From JALHUB01 sp050010555 (GTDB lineage Bacteria; Chloroflexota; Dehalococcoidia; DSTF01; JALHUB01), in assembly GCA_050010555.1 (NCBI GenBank), contig JBEKKV010000031.1, forward strand, positions 1 through 25,734: a stretch of 25,734 bases of DNA, in the 5' to 3' direction. The first letter of the stretch is position 1. Every line of letters starts with the position of its first letter. Below, piece after piece: positions 24,223 through 25,734 of the stretch. The position numbers were made by a program, and so were the translations under genes. The notes beneath the pieces were generated by a model, which was not told where the DNA came from, searched no databases, and was given only the letters and a program-made list of their open reading frames with translations.

Positions 24223-24251
24223 AGCGTAGCAGAGGCGTCCGGCCTTATCAA
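24223..24251 (-). promoter_or_regulatory. zwf promoter
   Basis: On the minus strand: TTGATA (24246-24251), 17-base spacer, TACGCT (24223-24228) preceded by TGC. It predicts transcription from about 24216, some 45 bases before the zwf ATG. Confidence 0.5.
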
Positions 24252-24268
24252 TGATCTGTTCACAGCTT

Positions 24269-24319
24269 CTGCACGCCTACCCTGCACCCGTTCATGGACT
24301 CTGCACCGCCGACGCCTAC
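24269..24319. repeat. CTGCAC / CGCCTAC repeats in the zwf-HAD divergent gap
   Basis: CTGCAC occurs at 24269-24274, 24282-24287 and 24301-24306, and CGCCTAC at 24274-24280 and 24313-24319. Tandem short repeats between divergent promoters often mark regulator sites; no regulator gene is nearby, so this is tentative. Confidence 0.25.
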
Positions 24320-24378
24320 ACTCAAACAAGGCAAGCGCCACGGCGCTGATATGTGCCCATTTTCGAGGGAGTTGGACG

Positions 24379-25071
24379 ATGGTGCACGACGTTGTCTTTG
24401 TGCTCGACGTGGACAACACCCTCCTCGACAACGACGGAATCGACCGCGACCTCCAGCGGCATCTCAGGCAGGCGTTCGGGCCGGACTGCGAGGCGCGTTA
24501 CTGGCAGATCTTCGAGGACCTGCGGGCCGAGCTGGGCTACGCCGACTACCTCGGCACCCTTCAGCGCTACCGGCTCGAGCACCCGCGCGATCCGCACCTG
24601 CTGGAGATGTCGTTGTTCCTGGTGGACTACCCGTTCGCCGACCGTCTCTACCCGGGCGCGCTCGACGTGGTGAAGTGGCTGCGGACGGTGGGGCAGACGG
24701 TCATCCTGTCCGACGGCGACGTGGTCTTTCAGCCGCGCAAAGTGGAACGCTCCGGACTATGGAAAGCGGTCGACGGGCACGTGCTAATCTACATCCACAA
24801 GGAGCAAATGTTGGAGGATGTCGAGGAGCGCTATCCGGCGCGGCACTACGTCATGGTGGACGACAAGCTGCGCATCCTTGCCGAGTCGAAGCGGGTTTGG
24901 GGCAACCGCCTGACGACCGTTTTCCCGCGGCAGGGGCACTACGCTCTCGATCCGAAGATCGTCGCCGCCTACCCGCCGGCGGACGTGAGCATCGAGCGCA
25001 TCGGTCAGTTGCGGGAGGTACCCGTCGAGACGCTGCTGCGCGGAAGACGCCGCGGAACACATCCGTCATGA
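24379..25071 (+). CDS. HAD-family hydrolase
   Basis: 230 residues. Haloacid-dehalogenase-type hydrolase: motif I FVLDVDNTLLDND (D10, D12), motif II ILSDGD (S111), motif III lysine K121 in FQPRKVERSGL, motif IV MVDDK (D161, D162). The DxDxT form makes it most likely a phosphatase; the helical cap (about 18-85) would set the substrate. ATG 24379 has GAGGGA 8 bases upstream; the same frame extends to 23983 but only as antisense of zwf, so that part is discarded. Its stop overlaps the ackA start (ATGA), so the two are cotranslated, hinting at a phosphate-ester step in the same sugar-to-acetate route. Confidence 0.88.
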   Translation: MVHDVVFVLDVDNTLLDNDGIDRDLQRHLRQAFGPDCEARYWQIFEDLRAELGYADYLGTLQRYRLEHPRDPHLLEMSLFLVDYPFADRLYPGALDVVKWLRTVGQTVILSDGDVVFQPRKVERSGLWKAVDGHVLIYIHKEQMLEDVEERYPARHYVMVDDKLRILAESKRVWGNRLTTVFPRQGHYALDPKIVAAYPPADVSIERIGQLREVPVETLLRGRRRGTHPS

Positions 25072-25734
25072 CCGCCACACTGCTGACGATCAACACCGGC
25101 TCCTCCAGTCTCAAGGCTGCTCTCTACCCTCTGGATTCCGAAGACAAGCCGCTTGTCAGCATGCAGGTCAGCCGAATCGCACTCGCGGGCGGCCGAATGC
25201 GAATCGAAGACGCCGACGGAGCGACGCTCCTCGACCAGGAGGCCGACCTGCCGGACCACGCGTCCGCCGTGCGAGAGCTGCTCGCCTGGGTGGGCCGTCG
25301 CGGCCTCGACGGCGACTTGCGAGCCGTCGGCCACAGGGTCGTGCACGGCGGCAGTCGATATGTCGAACCGCAGCGAATCACCGCCGCTCTCGTTGACGCA
25401 ATCCAGGAGATGGTGCCGATCGATCCCGATCACCTGCCGCAGGCCCTCGCCGCCATCCGGGAGGTCGAGCGCGCCTATCCTGAAGTCCCGCAGATCGCCT
25501 GCTTCGATACCGCTTTTCACCGCCACATGCCCCGTATCGCCCAGCTCTACGCGCTGCCGTTGCGGTTTGCGGAGGCCGGCGTCATCCGCTACGGCTTCCA
25601 CGGTCTGTCTTACGAATCCGTCATGCAGGAGTTGCGGAGGATCGATCCTGCCGCAGCCGCTGGTCGGGTGATAATCGCGCACCTGGGGAACGGCGCCAGC
25701 ATGGCGGCGGTCCGCGACGGCGTGGGCGTCGATA
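25068..25734 (+). CDS. ackA: Acetate kinase, 3' end beyond window
   Basis: First 222 residues of acetate kinase, which interconverts acetyl phosphate + ADP and acetate + ATP. The family signature LTINTGSSSLKAAL opens the protein (6-19). Catalytic residues equivalent to those known in Methanosarcina AckA are present: R90 in GHRVVHGG, D147 in CFDTAFHRHMP and H179 in YGFHGLSY; then AHLGNGASMAAVRDG (204-218), a phosphate-binding segment. The gene is cut by the window edge with the frame still open. Start ATG 25068 overlaps the HAD stop by 4 bases. Confidence 0.95.
   Translation, partial: MTATLLTINTGSSSLKAALYPLDSEDKPLVSMQVSRIALAGGRMRIEDADGATLLDQEADLPDHASAVRELLAWVGRRGLDGDLRAVGHRVVHGGSRYVEPQRITAALVDAIQEMVPIDPDHLPQALAAIREVERAYPEVPQIACFDTAFHRHMPRIAQLYALPLRFAEAGVIRYGFHGLSYESVMQELRRIDPAAAAGRVIIAHLGNGASMAAVRDGVGVD

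Noticed and set aside
23983..24378. N-terminal extension of the HAD hydrolase frame.
   Set aside because: It runs over the zwf start and promoter; the HAD motif I begins 9 residues after ATG 24379, which has its own ribosome-binding site.

Overview
The window is GC-rich, gene-dense bacterial chromosome: short gaps, many ATGA-type overlaps, and Thr/Pro-rich tails on exported proteins. Its style (Thr/Pro tails, GatCA, a KimA-type potassium transporter, an ArsA ATPase with an HSP20-like tail, TTG/GTG/CTG starts) best suits Chloroflexota, perhaps Dehalococcoidia. That placement is inference; there is no rRNA, tRNA or other marker here to settle it. I see no mobile element, CRISPR array or integrase.

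Layout. 1-2285: an inositol-monophosphatase-family enzyme (possibly cut at the left edge), translationally coupled to a membrane-anchored SH3b protein, then two small unrecognised membrane proteins facing each other. 2286-2652: the only long gene-less stretch, holding a palindrome and a promoter-like element. 2653-6351 (minus): gatC, gatA, a C_GCAxxG_C_C-type redox protein, a 73-aa protein and a PLP aminotransferase, read as one unit. 6492-13525 (plus): a SAM methyltransferase, a class A penicillin-binding protein, a KimA-like K+ importer, an ArsA-HSP20 ATPase and a 73-aa protein, again packed like an operon. 13512-14774 (minus): a membrane-anchored HExxH protein. 14956-16407 (plus): an RDD membrane protein and a multi-pass protein. 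16662-19241 (plus): a large PAS-PAS-GGDEF-GAF-HD-GYP c-di-GMP enzyme. 19238-24171 (minus): two SRPBCC proteins, an aldehyde dehydrogenase, a hemerythrin-like protein and glucose-6-phosphate dehydrogenase. 24379-25734 (plus): a HAD hydrolase and the start of acetate kinase, cut by the right edge.

How the genes fit together. GatCA makes the amidotransferase with GatB, which is not in the window. The plus-strand block at 6.5-13.5 kb couples cell-wall synthesis with potassium uptake, which would fit an envelope/turgor unit. The divergent zwf and HAD-ackA pair suggests sugar flow from glucose 6-phosphate towards acetyl phosphate and acetate, as in a phosphoketolase route, but no phosphoketolase gene is visible here.

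Promoters are unusually readable. Five intergenic sites share an extended -10 of the form TGn-TAnnnT. Two of them help fix gene starts: gatC at a TTG, and the HExxH gene at an internal ATG. gatA appears to start at a CTG. No wholly new system is demonstrated. The best candidates for a closer look are the unplaced HExxH membrane protein, the C-terminal repeat in the hemerythrin protein, the ArsA/73-aa pair, the GGDEF/HD-GYP fusion, and the shared promoter motif.
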